Source of the DNA: Rhizobium sp. TH2
GTDB taxonomy: Bacteria > Pseudomonadota > Alphaproteobacteria > Rhizobiales > Rhizobiaceae
DNA: 64,000 bases
Assembly: GCF_024707525.1 (NCBI RefSeq)
Contig: NZ_CP062232.1
Span: 124,001 to 188,000, forward strand
Reading direction: 5' to 3'
In this document: positions 26,721 to 35,632 of the stretch, in pieces
How the letters are laid out: each line of letters opens with the position of its first letter
Position numbering within the stretch: the first letter of the stretch is position 1
The notes under the pieces: generated by a model
Told to the model about the DNA's origin: nothing
Database searches by the model: none
The model's input: only the letters and a program-made list of their open reading frames with translations
Program-made: the position numbers and the translations under genes

Positions 26721-27796
26721 CCGAGCCATTTCTCAGCATTCGCGGCATCCGCAAGGTCTATGGGGCCGTCACCGCGGTCAAGAATGTCAGCCTGGACATT
26801 GCCGAGGGCGAGTTCATGACCTTTCTCGGGCCGTCCGGCTCCGGCAAATCGACAACGCTCTACATCCTCGCTGGCTTCCAGGACCCGAGCGCCGGCGACA
26901 TCCTGCTGAAGGGCAGGAGCCTGCTCTCGACGCCCTCCCACAAGCGCAATATCGGCATGGTGTTTCAACGCTATACGCTGTTTCCGCATCTGAGCGTCGG
27001 CGAGAATGTCGCATTTCCTTTGCGGGTCCGCCGCCGGCCACAGGCGGAAATCGCCGAGAGGGTGAAGGCTGCGCTCAAGCTCGTTCGGCTTGATGGACTG
27101 GAAGATCGCATGCCGGCGCTCATGTCCGGTGGCCAGCAGCAGCGCGTGGCGCTTGCCCGCGCACTGGTCTATCAGCCCCCGGTATTGCTGATGGATGAAC
27201 CGCTCTCGGCGCTCGACAAGAAGCTGCGCGAAGAAATCCAGTTCGAGATCCGCCGCATTCACCAGGAAACCGGCGTCACGATCCTCTACGTCACCCACGA
27301 CCAGGAGGAGGCACTCAGGCTCTCCGATCGCATCGCCGTCTTTTCGCAAGGGGAAATCGACCAGATAGGCACGGGCCAGGAACTCTATGCCGAACCCGCG
27401 ACCCGTTTCGTTGCTGGTTTCATCGGCGACAGCAATTTTGTCGAGGCCGATGTGGTCTACAGTGACGGCAAGCATGCCAGCCTGAAGCTGCCAGGAGGGG
27501 CTGTGATCGAGGGAGTGCCGCTGCATGGCGTGGAGGCCGGTGGCGTTAAGGCGTCGCTGATGCTGCGGCCCGAGCGTATCGACCTCAAGCCGAGCAGTGG
27601 TGCCGGCGCCATTGCTGGCGAAGTCCGCGATATCACCTTCCTCGGCAACAACATCCATGTTCTGGTTGCGCCGGCGGGTGCCGAGCCCATTTCCGTTCGC
27701 CTGCCTTTCGGCCATGCCGCACTTGCCAAGCTTGCTCCCGGTGCAATGGTGGAGATGAAGTTCAACGCCTCTGAGGCTCGGGCTTTCATGTCATAG
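26717..27796 (+). CDS. ABC importer ATPase, PotA type
   Basis: The 359-residue ATPase has Walker A GPSGSGKST (about 37-45), signature MSGGQQQRVALARAL, Walker B VLLMDEPLSALD, the H-loop THDQEEA and a C-terminal TOBE domain (about 275-355), as in PotA/MalK-type ATPases. It powers the two preceding permeases. The ATG overlaps the upstream TGA; the open frame further upstream is a shadow of the permease. Last gene of the 19053-27796 operon. Confidence 0.94.
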   Translation: MTEPFLSIRGIRKVYGAVTAVKNVSLDIAEGEFMTFLGPSGSGKSTTLYILAGFQDPSAGDILLKGRSLLSTPSHKRNIGMVFQRYTLFPHLSVGENVAFPLRVRRRPQAEIAERVKAALKLVRLDGLEDRMPALMSGGQQQRVALARALVYQPPVLLMDEPLSALDKKLREEIQFEIRRIHQETGVTILYVTHDQEEALRLSDRIAVFSQGEIDQIGTGQELYAEPATRFVAGFIGDSNFVEADVVYSDGKHASLKLPGGAVIEGVPLHGVEAGGVKASLMLRPERIDLKPSSGAGAIAGEVRDITFLGNNIHVLVAPAGAEPISVRLPFGHAALAKLAPGAMVEMKFNASEARAFMS

Positions 27797-28510
27797 CGAT
27801 ATTCTTTCAGCGTACGAATCGCAGGAGGCTCGACGGCAGCCTTTAAGCAAACCTCCCTAGATCACGGGCAACCTAGGCCCGAGCACCAGTGTGCTAAACA
27901 GCTGCAGATGATGCTTGCGACGCTGCCACCTACTCAACTCGACCAAGTTCCGCGACAATGAGTGGCGATCAGGAGACTGGGAGCAAACGACCGTTGGCGC
28001 CGCTTGAGCTTGGATGGCGATTGTTGGGTGCAGATCGGGCCGTTGCAGTGACCAAACACTCAGGGCCGTGAATGATAGCAGAACGGCGGGGTTGCCGGTT
28101 CCACTCCCATCAAAGCGTTTTCCACTCCAAGGTAGGTGTCGCCGGATGTGGGCGGCAGACAGTTATCGACCTCGCTGGCCAATGTTTTCGCACTGCGAGG
28201 GATAATGTTGCGTTGCGGAAGCGTATTATGGAACGACGTACCCCAAAAACGTGCGAAATGTCATACAATTGAAACTAGATTCTACTGTGCGCTGTTATCC
28301 AATTGACAAATCCATGAGCTAATGTATTTTCTGACCCGTTAGCGGATAGGTCGGCCCCGAGATGAAGAGGAGAGTGTCTTGACTGTTTTCACAAGAACCT
28401 TGTCTCTCATTTCCATCCGGAAAATGCATGGTTGTCGCGATCGAATGTGACGCGAGTTGCGTCCTCTCTCGCATCCCCCACACAGTCGCATTTTGATCGG
28501 AGACTCCCTG
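27797..28510. other. Long gene-poor gap containing repeat copy C
   Basis: These roughly 710 bases hold no open frame I would call. The only recognisable element is the tRNA-like repeat core at 28097. The stretch around 28250-28330 is noticeably richer in A+T than its surroundings. Confidence 0.5.
28097..28114 (+). repeat. tRNA T-arm-like dispersed repeat, copy C
   Basis: GGTTCCACTCCCATCAAA is a diverged copy (one change in the T-loop), followed by GCGTTTTCC, similar to the flank of copy A. Confidence 0.5.
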
Positions 28511-28696
28511 ATGAAGCAGGTCGTCGAATACCAAGGCATTGCTGTTGGCGTCCTCATACCGGCCGACAATTATCTAGCTTTTCTTGCTGTCAAATTTGAT
28601 GTCATCGACCTTGATGGCAGACATTTTTCCTCGGCCGCAGAAGCGCGCGAAGCCATCAGAGACCATGTCACAAAGCGCGAACCTCTCGCTGCCTAG
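28511..28696 (+). CDS. Small hypothetical protein
   Basis: This 61-residue soluble protein (MKQVVEYQGIAVGVLIPADNYLAFLAVKFDVIDLDGRHFSSAAEAREAI...) is alternately beta and helical in appearance. ATG 28511 follows GGAGA at good spacing. The codon pattern looks coding, and the composition is unlike the random frames around it. No family is recognised and there is no operon partner. Confidence 0.65.
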   Translation: MKQVVEYQGIAVGVLIPADNYLAFLAVKFDVIDLDGRHFSSAAEAREAIRDHVTKREPLAA

Positions 28697-28802
28697 TCGC
28701 GCTGGTCGAGCGTTCTCAATGGTACTAACCCGACAATCTAATTCATAGCGAGCCCTACTAGGGTGGATTTGACCTTAAAGGTCGCGATCTTCACGGACAG
28801 GA

Positions 28803-28979
28803 TCAGTGCTTGCGATCGCCCTTGTCGCCCTGGCCCGGCTTGGCTTCGGTCTTTGCGTCCCGCCGTGCATCGGCCGAAAGCGATCGGGAGACATCAACGC
28901 TTTTCTTGAACTTGTCCTCGTCGTCACGCCGGACATAGCGCTTGTCATTGCCGGTATCGATCATCTCACGCTTGGTCAT
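28803..28979 (-). CDS. Small charged protein of rhizobial type
   Basis: This 58-residue, very hydrophilic protein (MTKREMIDTGNDKRYVRRDDEDKFKKSVDVSRSL...) is rich in Lys, Arg and Asp and probably disordered. ATG 28979 follows TTGGAG at the correct spacing; the longer upstream frame lacks one. I recall similar small proteins in many rhizobia, sometimes linked to stress, but function is not established. Confidence 0.75.
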   Translation of the reverse strand: MTKREMIDTGNDKRYVRRDDEDKFKKSVDVSRSLSADARRDAKTEAKPGQGDKGDRKH

Positions 28980-29200
28980 AATGGACTCCAATTGTTTCGC
29001 GAAGACTTCAACGCGGTTGATCGCCGAAAGATGCATGCCGAGTCGCGGATGCCGAGGCGACCCTACTTTGGGTCCGGTTTGTTCACGATTAGAGTCTTGA
29101 CTGTTCCGTTACATGTACGGGCCGCGATAGACATGTGGATATACGGATGCCGGAATAGATCGAGCAGCGACATGGCCGATGCTGGCAGGTATTGAATTGC

Positions 29201-29802
29201 ATGGCATTACAGTTCGACATGTTTTCAGACGACGAGCGCGAGACAGGGCGCAAGCGCGGCCGTGGCGTGCCATCAAACCGCGAGCCGTCACGAGAGCTGA
29301 CCGAAGCCGACATGTGCAGCATCTCCAAGACACAGGGCGGTATCGTATTCTCAGGAAACTCGAGCCGAGGGCTGTTGCCGAGGGCGTTCGTCCGGAGTTT
29401 CCACTGCGGGGTGTGATCCTCGACACCGAGACAACAGGATTTGATCATCGCAAGGACGAAATCATCGAGATCGGTGCGATTGCCTTCACCTTCGATCACG
29501 CCGGCAACATCGGCGACGTCACCGGTCTTTATGGTGGCCTGCAGCAGCCGACAGTCCCCATACCGGCCGACGTCATCAAACTAACCGGTGTCACCGATGA
29601 CACGGTCGCCGGTCAGGCGATCGATTTGGCAGCACTGCGAGACCTCATAGACCCGGCCGATCTTGTGATCGCCCATAATGCTGGTTTCGACCGCCCGTTC
29701 TGCGAGGCGGTTTCACCGATCTTCGCTGACAAGGCTTGGGCGTGCTCGAACTCTGTGATCCAATGGGCCGCTCGCGGCTATGAAGGTACGAAGCTCGGGT
29801 AA
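29201..29802 (+). pseudogene. DnaQ-like 3'-5' exonuclease, frameshifted and truncated
   Basis: The start (MALQFDMFSDDERETGRKRG) is in one frame; near 29311-29316 the frame changes, consistent with loss of one base, and continues with QHLQDTGRYRILRKLEPR. The exonuclease core has Exo I GVILDTETTGFD, ITELTG-like VIKLTGVTDDTV and Exo II VIAHNAGFDRPF. The protein stops at YEGTKLG followed by TAA, where DnaQ-like proteins normally go on with the Exo III segment containing the catalytic His/Asp. The C-terminal quarter is therefore missing. Repeat copy D starts 27 bases after this stop, which suggests the loss is tied to an insertion or deletion there. Inactive. Confidence 0.75.
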
Positions 29803-29828
29803 GAGGTTTGTGTTGACAGCAGGTCGTC

Positions 29829-29846
29829 GGTTCTGATCCCGTCAAG
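29829..29846 (+). repeat. tRNA T-arm-like dispersed repeat, copy D
   Basis: The core GGTTCTGATCCCGTCAAG is preceded by TGTTGACAGCAGGTCGTC. Together this is the copy most like a tRNA 3' half (AGCAGG, TCGTCGG, TTC-GATCCCGTC), with one extra T in the loop. It lies directly behind the truncated exonuclease gene. Confidence 0.65.
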
Positions 29847-29959
29847 TCCTTCGAAAAAGTAATGCTGGATGCGGGAAGCAACTCCCTCTGGCGCTTGGTT
29901 GCGGTGAATACCACGAACCCCGCCGCGCAGGTATGGCGGGGTCGATCCTGCGCCTTTGG

Positions 29960-30697
29960 TCAGAACTGGGCGAGCCCGCCGTCCACGAAGAGTTCAACGC
30001 CGGTGATGTAGCTGCTGTCATCGGAAGCCAGGAAAAGGGCGGCCTTGGCAACATCGTCCGGTGTCCCTATGCGGCCGAGCGGCACGTTGGCATTCATCGC
30101 ATCGCGTACAGTCTCATCGAGAAGAACTGAAAGGCCGGGCGTCTGCGTATGACCGGGGCTCAGCACGTTTACACGGATGCCGCGGCCCTTGAGATCGACA
30201 ATCCAACTACGGGCAAACGAACGGATGGCCGCCTTGCTAGCGTTATAGACGGAGAAAGCCGGCGAGCCCTTTATCGACGCAATCGACCCCGTCAGGATCA
30301 CAGATGCGCCCGCCGAGAGCAGCGGAAGCGCCTTCTGCACGGTAAAGAGAAGGCCGCGCACATTGGTATTGAACGTCTTGTCGAAATGTTCTTCGGTGAT
30401 TTCACCGAGTGTGCCGAATTCGTATATGCCAACATTGGCGAAGAGGACATCGATACGGCCGGTCTCTGTTTTGACGACCTCGTAGATCCGATCGATGTCG
30501 GCGAGGTTCGAGGCGTCGGCCCGGATTGCGGTGGCGTTTCCTCCGATCTCGGCGACGGCCTTGTCGAGTTCCGACTGGCGACGACCTGTAATGAACACCT
30601 GTGCGCCTTCCTTGACGAAGCGCTTTGCCGCGCCAAGCCCGATGCCGGCGCTGCCGCCTGTGATGACGGCTACCTTGCCTTCAAGTTTCCTTGTCAT
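29960..30697 (-). CDS. Short-chain dehydrogenase/reductase
   Basis: The 245-residue classical SDR has the cofactor motif TGGSAGIGLG (12-21), NVG for the usual NAG (about 86), the catalytic Ser in LTGSIASIKG and the YNASK box (about 147-151), and an SPG motif. The set is complete. ATG 30697 follows AAAGGAA. It lies on the same strand as the Ohr-like gene, 260 bases downstream, separated by a strong hairpin. The substrate is unknown; it may be co-regulated with ohr by the adjacent large regulator. Confidence 0.88.
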   Translation of the reverse strand: MTRKLEGKVAVITGGSAGIGLGAAKRFVKEGAQVFITGRRQSELDKAVAEIGGNATAIRADASNLADIDRIYEVVKTETGRIDVLFANVGIYEFGTLGEITEEHFDKTFNTNVRGLLFTVQKALPLLSAGASVILTGSIASIKGSPAFSVYNASKAAIRSFARSWIVDLKGRGIRVNVLSPGHTQTPGLSVLLDETVRDAMNANVPLGRIGTPDDVAKAALFLASDDSSYITGVELFVDGGLAQF

Positions 30698-30914
30698 TGT
30701 TTCGTTCCTTTAAAAATGCGCCGGTTGTTGCTAGGCGCTGTGCGTATTGATCCGCCCTCTGATTGCGTGGAAGCGCAGCTAAGTGCGCTGAAATCGACAC
30801 GGTCTCGGCGAGCAGTTCAGTTGTGAATGCCATTTCGACTTCTCAGCGAGCGGTTCACCTGGCGAAGGACATGAGTTGCCAATTCCGATGCTTGCGCTCT
30901 CTGCCGATCGGTTG

Positions 30915-30948
30915 GTCGGGCCTGGCTGTCTGCACAGACAGGCCCGAC
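30915..30948 (-). terminator. Hairpin terminator candidate after ohr
   Basis: GTCGGGCCTG pairs with CAGGCCCGAC (ten base pairs); the loop itself contains the nested inverted repeat TGTCTG/CAGACA. The hairpin begins nine bases after the ohr stop on the minus strand. No U-tract follows, so termination is inferred from position. Confidence 0.6.
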
Positions 30949-30956
30949 AAAGCGGT

Positions 30957-31352
30957 TCAGATCAGGTTGGTCGCAACGTTGACGTGGCCGTGCGTCGCCT
31001 TGGAGTAGGGGCAGATGCTGTGTGCGGCCGCGAGCAGTTCGCGAGCAATGGTGGGATCGATGCCAGGGACGCTGACATTGAGGCGAGCGCTCAGGAAGTA
31101 GGAGCCTTCCTCGGCGTTCAGATCGATCTCGGCGTCGACCGATGTTCCTGCTGGCAGCTTGATCTGCCTTTGCGAGGCGGCGAGCTCGATTGCGCCCATG
31201 TAGCAGGCCGACCAGGCGGCACCGAACAGATGTTCTGCGGCGGGATGCGGCTGCTTGAACCTGATGTCCAGCTGACCGTCGCTGCTGCGGGTTCCGCCGT
31301 CGCGGCCGTTGGTGTTGTGTGTCTTGCCAGTGAAGATTACCTTGGAGGTCAT
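30957..31352 (-). CDS. ohr: Organic hydroperoxide resistance protein (Ohr/OsmC family)
   Basis: This 131-residue peroxidase of the Ohr subgroup has the two redox cysteines Cys50 (WSACYMGAIE) and Cys114 (HSICPYSKATHGH) and the Ohr-type C-terminus HGHVNV. It reduces organic hydroperoxides with lipoylated partners in the cytoplasm. ATG 31352 follows AAAGGAA; the upstream in-frame extension is not needed. No ohrR is adjacent; instead a large winged-helix/ATPase regulator is divergent, which may take over its control. Confidence 0.9.
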   Translation of the reverse strand: MTSKVIFTGKTHNTNGRDGGTRSSDGQLDIRFKQPHPAAEHLFGAAWSACYMGAIELAASQRQIKLPAGTSVDAEIDLNAEEGSYFLSARLNVSVPGIDPTIARELLAAAHSICPYSKATHGHVNVATNLI

Positions 31353-31610
31353 AGCGAATTTCCTTTTGTAGCTGTTGATGTTTGAACGACTGCACTTCTG
31401 TGCTGACCAAGAGCTACTTCGCCGAGACCGAGTTCGCACGTTATGGGTTGTTAGACGTCAATAGCTGCTGTTAGCACTGTATTTGCTTGGGGCTGGATGG
31501 GGGTGGTAGGCCCGCTTTCGTCGGTGCAAGATCGCGCCCGTCTTCCTCGATAGCATCGGCGAACCCCTTGGCGTATAAGAGCTTGGGTGGGGCTTGCTGC
31601 GGGTAACGTC

Positions 31611-34460
31611 ATGATTGGAGCTGCGGGCGATACGGCTGACGAACTATCCTTCGGTCCCTTCAGTCTGAGTGTGAGCCAGCGCCTCCTTGCCAGGGAAGGG
31701 GTCTCGATCGAACTGGGCGCGCGCGCCATGGATTTGTTGATCGCGCTGACCTCTGCGCCCAACAAACTCATCAGCAAGCAAGACCTGATTTCGCGGGTAT
31801 GGCCCGATGTCATCGTCGAGGAAGGCAGCCTGCGCTTTCACATGACGGGGCTGAGGAAGGCGCTGGGCGACGGCCAGGATGGAGCGCGCTACATAACGAC
31901 CATCGCAGGCCGAGGCTATTGTTTCGTTGCGCCGATCACTCGGTCGAGAGCGCCGCCGACAATTCGGACAGACGGCGATTTCCGCCATGCCATTCTTCCA
32001 GGTCGCCTCGATCGAATGGTCGGCCGGGAGGAAGATGTCCTGCTGCTGTCCGACAAGCTGATGAAGTCACGCATGGTCACCATCGTCGGCGTCGGCGGTG
32101 TCGGAAAGACCACCGTCGCCACCGCGGTGGCACACCATGTCGCGCCAAGCTTCAACGGGGCTGTTTTATTCGCTGACTATGGCATGCTGAGCGATTCCGG
32201 TCTGGTCGCGGCCGGCATCGCCTCGATGCTCGGGCTGCCGGTCGGATCGAACGATGTGCGTCCCAGCCTGCTTGCCTATCTGTGCGACAAGCAGATTCTG
32301 CTGGTCCTCGATACGTGCGAGCACCTGATAGACGCAATTGCGGATCTCGTGGCAAATATAATCGACGCCGCGCCGCATGTGTATCTCCTCGCCACAAGCC
32401 GCGAGGCCCTGAGGATCGAAGCCGAAAGCGTTTACAGGCTCGACACGCTCGCCTGCCCACCGGATGATCCGGAAATTTCGACCGAAGCGATTTTGTCGTT
32501 TCCCGCAATCCAGCTGTTCATGGAGCGGGCTGCGGCCAGCGGAGCATCTCTCGATGTCAGCGACCGTGATGTCCGCGTCGTCGCGAGCATCTGCCGAAAG
32601 CTGGACGGCATGGCGCTTGCCCTGGAATTGGCCGCGCGACGGGTCGAGACCTATGGCCTGCTTGAGACCGCCAAGCTTCTCGATCGGCACCTGACATTGG
32701 GATGGGCGGGATCCCGGGCAGCGCCGCCGCGCCAAAAGACGCTCCAGGCCACGCTCGACTGGAGCTTCGGCCTTCTCACGGAGATGGAACGCGTCGTGCT
32801 TCGCAGGCTGGCGATCTTTGTCGGAGACTTCACGCTTGATGCGGCAATGGAGGTGTCTTCCACCCCGGATTTGAATCAGCTCGCCATCGTTGGCGCAATC
32901 GAAAGTCTCGTGGCAAAATCACTGCTTGCGACCCATCCGATCGGTGCGACGATGCGCTATCGGCTGCTGGATACGACACGCGCCTATGCACTTCAATCTC
33001 TGACGGATGAGGACCGTGCCGGAGTGGCTGCGCGCCACGCTGCGTACTATCAGCGTTGGCTGGAGCAATTCGGCTCTGATTGGCCGAGCCTGTCGACGGG
33101 TCTCGAGCGGGTGCCGCATTTCATCAGCATAAACAACGCTCGAGCGGCGTTGGAATGGTGTTTTGGGGAGAACGGCGATGTCAAGGTTGGCATCAGGCTG
33201 GCGGCGTCCGCAGTCCCGGTTTTTCAGGTGATGTCGCTTTTCCCCGAATGTCAGCGCTGGTCGGAGCGGGCGCTTCTCGCACTGGACGACGTCTCGCGAG
33301 GCAGCGTCGAGGAAATGCACCTTCAGGCCGGTCTGGGAATCTCCCTTATGTATCTGCAGGGTGGCCGCGACACCTCGCAAGTTGCCCTCAGCCGAGGGCT
33401 TGAGATCGCCGAGGAACGGGGCAACGCCCTCGATCAGTTGCGTATATTGGGGCCGTTGAACATGCTCAAGATGCGCACTGGCGACTTCAACGCCGCCCTT
33501 CACTACGCGCGGCGTTGTTCGGAAGTCGCCGCCACGATGACGGATGCTGCAACGGTCGAACTGGGGCATTTCTTTCTCGGCAATTCGCTGCATTTCACGG
33601 GCGATCTGGACGGTGCGCGCGTCGAACTTGAGGCGGCGGTGAAGGGTGCGTCAGGGCCAAAGCGGACGCCGGCGAGCTATGTCGGGTTCGAGGGAAAGCA
33701 CCTGGCGGGCGGGATTCTCGCGCGGAACCTGTGGCTACAGGGTTATCCCATGCAAGCTGACATCCGTGCGCGCCAGACAATCCGCGACGCGGCGGAACTC
33801 GATCATTCGCTGACCCTGTGCATCGCATTGCTCGGGGGAATTGCCGTCTTCCTCTGGCGGGATGACCTTCGGAGCGCAGAAGAGCATATCGAATGGCTGA
33901 TTTCGCGCGCCGGACTGCATTTTCTGTCGCCGTATGTCTCTGTTGCCCGAGGCTTCGAAGCAGAGGTCGCAATTCGCCGGGGCGATGTGAAACCTGGCCT
34001 GGAGACCTTGCGGCAATGTGTCGAAAAGCTTCACGCGGCAAACTACGACGTTTTCACCACCATGCTGGAGATCTCGATCGTCAACGGACTGGCGGCGATC
34101 GGTGAGATCGGGGAGGGCATGACGCGGATCAACCGAACGATCGACCTGGTCGAGAAAAACGGGGACCTCTGCTACATGCCGGAATTGTTGCGCATAAGAG
34201 GAAACCTCGTTCGGTCAATGCCGGCGGCTTCGGCCGACGATGCCGAGACCTGCTTCATGGGCGCACTGGCGTACAGCCGGAAAATTGGCGCACGTGCCTG
34301 GGAGCTACGAACTGCGACCGATCTCGCTACGCTCTGGCTCGGCGACGAAAGGGCGCGCGATGCGCGGGCACTGCTGCAGCCGGTGTTCGAACGGTTCGGC
34401 GAAGGCTTGGACACCGCGGACGTGATTGCCGCCGCACGGCTGATGGCCAAAATACATTGA
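31611..34460 (+). CDS. Winged-helix regulator fused to STAND-type ATPase and TPR-like region
   Basis: The roughly 949-residue cytoplasmic regulator has an OmpR/PhoB-like winged helix at about 10-110 (MDLLIALTSAPNKLISKQDL, VWPDVIVEEGSLRFHMTGLRKALGD, RYITTIAGRGYCFV), then an NB-ARC/STAND ATPase with P-loop GVGGVGKTT (about 160) and LLVLDTCEHLID as Walker B (about 230). Helical repeats follow to the C-terminus, probably TPR-like. Such proteins act as ligand-gated, ATP-dependent transcription regulators. ATG 31611 is preferred over GTG 31587, though both have poor ribosome sites. It is divergent from ohr, a candidate target. Confidence 0.87.
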   Translation: MIGAAGDTADELSFGPFSLSVSQRLLAREGVSIELGARAMDLLIALTSAPNKLISKQDLISRVWPDVIVEEGSLRFHMTGLRKALGDGQDGARYITTIAGRGYCFVAPITRSRAPPTIRTDGDFRHAILPGRLDRMVGREEDVLLLSDKLMKSRMVTIVGVGGVGKTTVATAVAHHVAPSFNGAVLFADYGMLSDSGLVAAGIASMLGLPVGSNDVRPSLLAYLCDKQILLVLDTCEHLIDAIADLVANIIDAAPHVYLLATSREALRIEAESVYRLDTLACPPDDPEISTEAILSFPAIQLFMERAAASGASLDVSDRDVRVVASICRKLDGMALALELAARRVETYGLLETAKLLDRHLTLGWAGSRAAPPRQKTLQATLDWSFGLLTEMERVVLRRLAIFVGDFTLDAAMEVSSTPDLNQLAIVGAIESLVAKSLLATHPIGATMRYRLLDTTRAYALQSLTDEDRAGVAARHAAYYQRWLEQFGSDWPSLSTGLERVPHFISINNARAALEWCFGENGDVKVGIRLAASAVPVFQVMSLFPECQRWSERALLALDDVSRGSVEEMHLQAGLGISLMYLQGGRDTSQVALSRGLEIAEERGNALDQLRILGPLNMLKMRTGDFNAALHYARRCSEVAATMTDAATVELGHFFLGNSLHFTGDLDGARVELEAAVKGASGPKRTPASYVGFEGKHLAGGILARNLWLQGYPMQADIRARQTIRDAAELDHSLTLCIALLGGIAVFLWRDDLRSAEEHIEWLISRAGLHFLSPYVSVARGFEAEVAIRRGDVKPGLETLRQCVEKLHAANYDVFTTMLEISIVNGLAAIGEIGEGMTRINRTIDLVEKNGDLCYMPELLRIRGNLVRSMPAASADDAETCFMGALAYSRKIGARAWELRTATDLATLWLGDERARDARALLQPVFERFGEGLDTADVIAAARLMAKIH

Positions 34461-34895
34461 TCTTGTGCTAGAGCAGGTCCACTTTATTCGGGGTCATTTC
34501 CTGCGGCTGCGAAGCAATTCGCGCATTCCTGCGGCTCGAGAGTTTGACGATGTCACCAACTCTATCCCACAGGGCTTCGACGGAGCGTTCGGCCTTTGCC
34601 CTCAGATGTGTGTTTCGGCGCGACTCTTGACCCCACTACCGGCTCTGAACGTCGAGCCCTGCGGGCGCGAAAATAGCGACAGCTAAACAACGCCTTCGAG
34701 AGTGCAAACAGGGGTCAATCTTCGGAGCGAGCCGAAAGGGGTCAAAGTCCGGCGCCTATTCACACCTAAATCGCAGCCCCAAGGGTGCATCGGGTCCGCC
34801 CGGTTAGGCCTAAGGAACGTTCGCTCCCTTGACAGCGCGGATTTAATGGCCATGCTAGTGAACAGGATTGCACAGGTTGACTGAACAGGTCTCAT
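34461..34895. other. Gap before the GntR regulator
   Basis: No gene is seen in these roughly 435 bases. GGGGTCAA occurs twice directly (near 34713 and 34738) and once inverted (TTGACCCC near 34627), which could be a worn mobile-element end or binding sites. A GAACAGG direct repeat lies just before the GntR start. Confidence 0.4.
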
Positions 34896-35630
34896 ATGGC
34901 AAGGCGAGCAAATCTCAAGACGCAATTGAAGCCGGGCGCTCCGAAGCCCGAGCAGATTGCGTCGGTGCTCGAGGACGAGATCCGATCCGGCGTGCTGGCC
35001 TTCGGCGATCGTCTGCAAAGTGAGAGCGAGCTGGTGCAGCGCTTCTCCGTCAGCCGCAACACGCTCCGCAAGGGCCTTGAGGAACTCAACAGCCGCGGCC
35101 TGATCACCACCAAAGTCGGCATCGGGTCATTCGTGACCTTCAATGGTCAGACGATCGACGACGCGAGCGGCTGGTCGAAGGCGCTCGCGGATGTTGGTGC
35201 CGAGACCGAAACACGGGCGTTGCGCATCGAGGTGATGGATGACGCCGAGCTTGCTGGCCTGTTGAGACTCACCGACACGTCGTTCATCGCGGTCGATCGC
35301 CTGCGCCTGCTGGTGGGCGACGGTACGCCGATCTCGATCGAGCGCAGCCGTCTGCCGCTTCTGCCGGAATTGGAGGATGTGCCGCTACGCGGCCTTCGCG
35401 CCGGCTCACTCCGTGAAACTCTTCGCGAGGCGGGGCTCGTACCCAGTCACGGCGAGGAGTGGGCAGACATCGAAATGCTGGGCGACAGCGATGCCGGCCT
35501 GCTCGACTGCGCCGCAGGTACTGCTTTCCTGCGCACACGACGGCTGACGCGCGGCGCCGACGGCCGACCGATCGAATATGTCACCAGCCTGCTCAATCCC
35601 GCCTTCTTCGCATTGCACCTGGAGTTCTAG
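34896..35630 (+). CDS. GntR-family regulator, HutC/UTRA subfamily
   Basis: The 244-residue regulator has a winged helix (about 18-80: PEQIASVLEDEIRSGVL, RFSVSRNTLRKGLEELNSRGLI) and a UTRA ligand domain ending in YVTSLLNPAFFALHLEF. It is the first gene of the cluster with ADP-ribosylglycohydrolase, PfkB kinase and Pot-type importer, and should control it in response to an imported ligand or its phosphate. Its TAG stop is two bases before the next ATG, so it is likely cotranscribed and autoregulated. Confidence 0.9.
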   Translation: MARRANLKTQLKPGAPKPEQIASVLEDEIRSGVLAFGDRLQSESELVQRFSVSRNTLRKGLEELNSRGLITTKVGIGSFVTFNGQTIDDASGWSKALADVGAETETRALRIEVMDDAELAGLLRLTDTSFIAVDRLRLLVGDGTPISIERSRLPLLPELEDVPLRGLRAGSLRETLREAGLVPSHGEEWADIEMLGDSDAGLLDCAAGTAFLRTRRLTRGADGRPIEYVTSLLNPAFFALHLEF

Positions 35631-35632
35631 GC

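Noticed and set aside
26291..27715. A 474-codon open frame on the minus strand
   Set aside because: Antisense to the importer permease and ATPase genes with complete Walker motifs.
34620..34750. GGGGTCAA repeats as an insertion-sequence end
   Set aside because: Only eight-base matches, no transposase remnant and no target duplication seen; kept only as a remark.
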